A stretch of 5,845 nt of DNA, taken from Clostridia bacterium (lineage in GTDB: Bacteria > Bacillota > Clostridia > Oscillospirales > Acutalibacteraceae). Both the position numbers and the translations under genes were made by a program. The stretch covers positions 1-5,845 of the forward strand of contig CAAGHT010000005.1 in NCBI GenBank assembly GCA_900769775.1. The letters are read 5' to 3'. How positions within the stretch are numbered: position 1 is the stretch's first letter; each line of letters begins with the position of its first letter. Under the pieces are notes generated by a model, which was not told the origin of the DNA, did not search any database, and worked only from the letters and a program-made list of their open reading frames with translations. Below are positions 5,819 to 5,845 of this stretch, piece by piece.

Positions 5819-5845
5819 GCGTGGTTTTGCCTCCCTCTGACGAGC
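5819..5845. repeat. Edge of a probable intergenic palindromic repeat (tentative)
   Basis: The last bases, including GCCTCCCTCTGACGAGC (5829-5845), resemble the left arm of GC-rich palindromic repeats (CCTCCCTC...GAGGGAGG) that are scattered between genes in many gut Ruminococcaceae. The right arm is outside the window, so the palindrome cannot be confirmed. An ATG at 5800 with AAAAAAGG before it opens a frame to the edge (MNKKLSSVVLPPSDE), but such frames over this repeat are usually spurious. Confidence 0.35.

Noticed and set aside
5800..5845. Possible partial gene starting MNKKLSSVVLPP
   Set aside because: Only 15 codons are visible, and they run into sequence resembling an intergenic palindromic repeat that often gives false frames. 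It cannot be supported without more sequence.

Overview
The window looks like chromosome of a gut-type clostridium (Bacillota, Clostridia, probably Oscillospirales/Ruminococcaceae). The evidence is the moderately low GC, strong GGAGG-type ribosome sites, a TTG start, a TIGR04086-type membrane protein, and family-level resemblance of the genes to Clostridia proteins I know. No tool or database was used, so the taxonomic assignment is an inference.

Layout. Positions 1-295 (minus strand) hold the N-terminal half of a small helical protein running off the left edge. Positions about 296-382 form an AT-rich divergent promoter region. Positions 371-655 hold the C-terminal half of a LURP-one-related (YxjI-type) gene that has lost its N-terminus and start codon. 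A good sigma-A promoter (683-711) then precedes a plus-strand operon. The operon contains two tandem paralogous right-handed beta-helix proteins resembling GH110 alpha-1,3-galactosidases (742/878-2359 and 2374-4023), then a lipoprotein with a transglutaminase-like domain (4023-5261), whose start overlaps the preceding stop. A terminator-like hairpin at 5280-5304 follows, and its 3' arm contains the ribosome site of a four-helix membrane protein (5312-5710). That gene ends in a very strong bidirectional terminator (5711-5750). A second perfect hairpin (5761-5783) and the edge of what looks like an intergenic repeat finish the window.

How the genes may work together. The two beta-helix proteins lack signal peptides, so they should be cytoplasmic, unlike the exported GH110 enzymes of Bacteroides. 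A plausible reading is intracellular removal of alpha-galactose from imported oligosaccharides. The translationally coupled lipoprotein would sit on the outer face of the membrane, and its substrate is unknown. The first beta-helix gene has an extra A in a run of A directly after its natural ATG. This breaks the reading frame, so it is either a fresh pseudogene, a slippage-controlled gene or a sequencing error.

The points most worth a second look are the A8 tract at the start of the first paralogue, the tandem cytoplasmic GH110-like pair, the decapitated LURP-one gene behind an intact promoter, and the ribosome site buried in the terminator hairpin.
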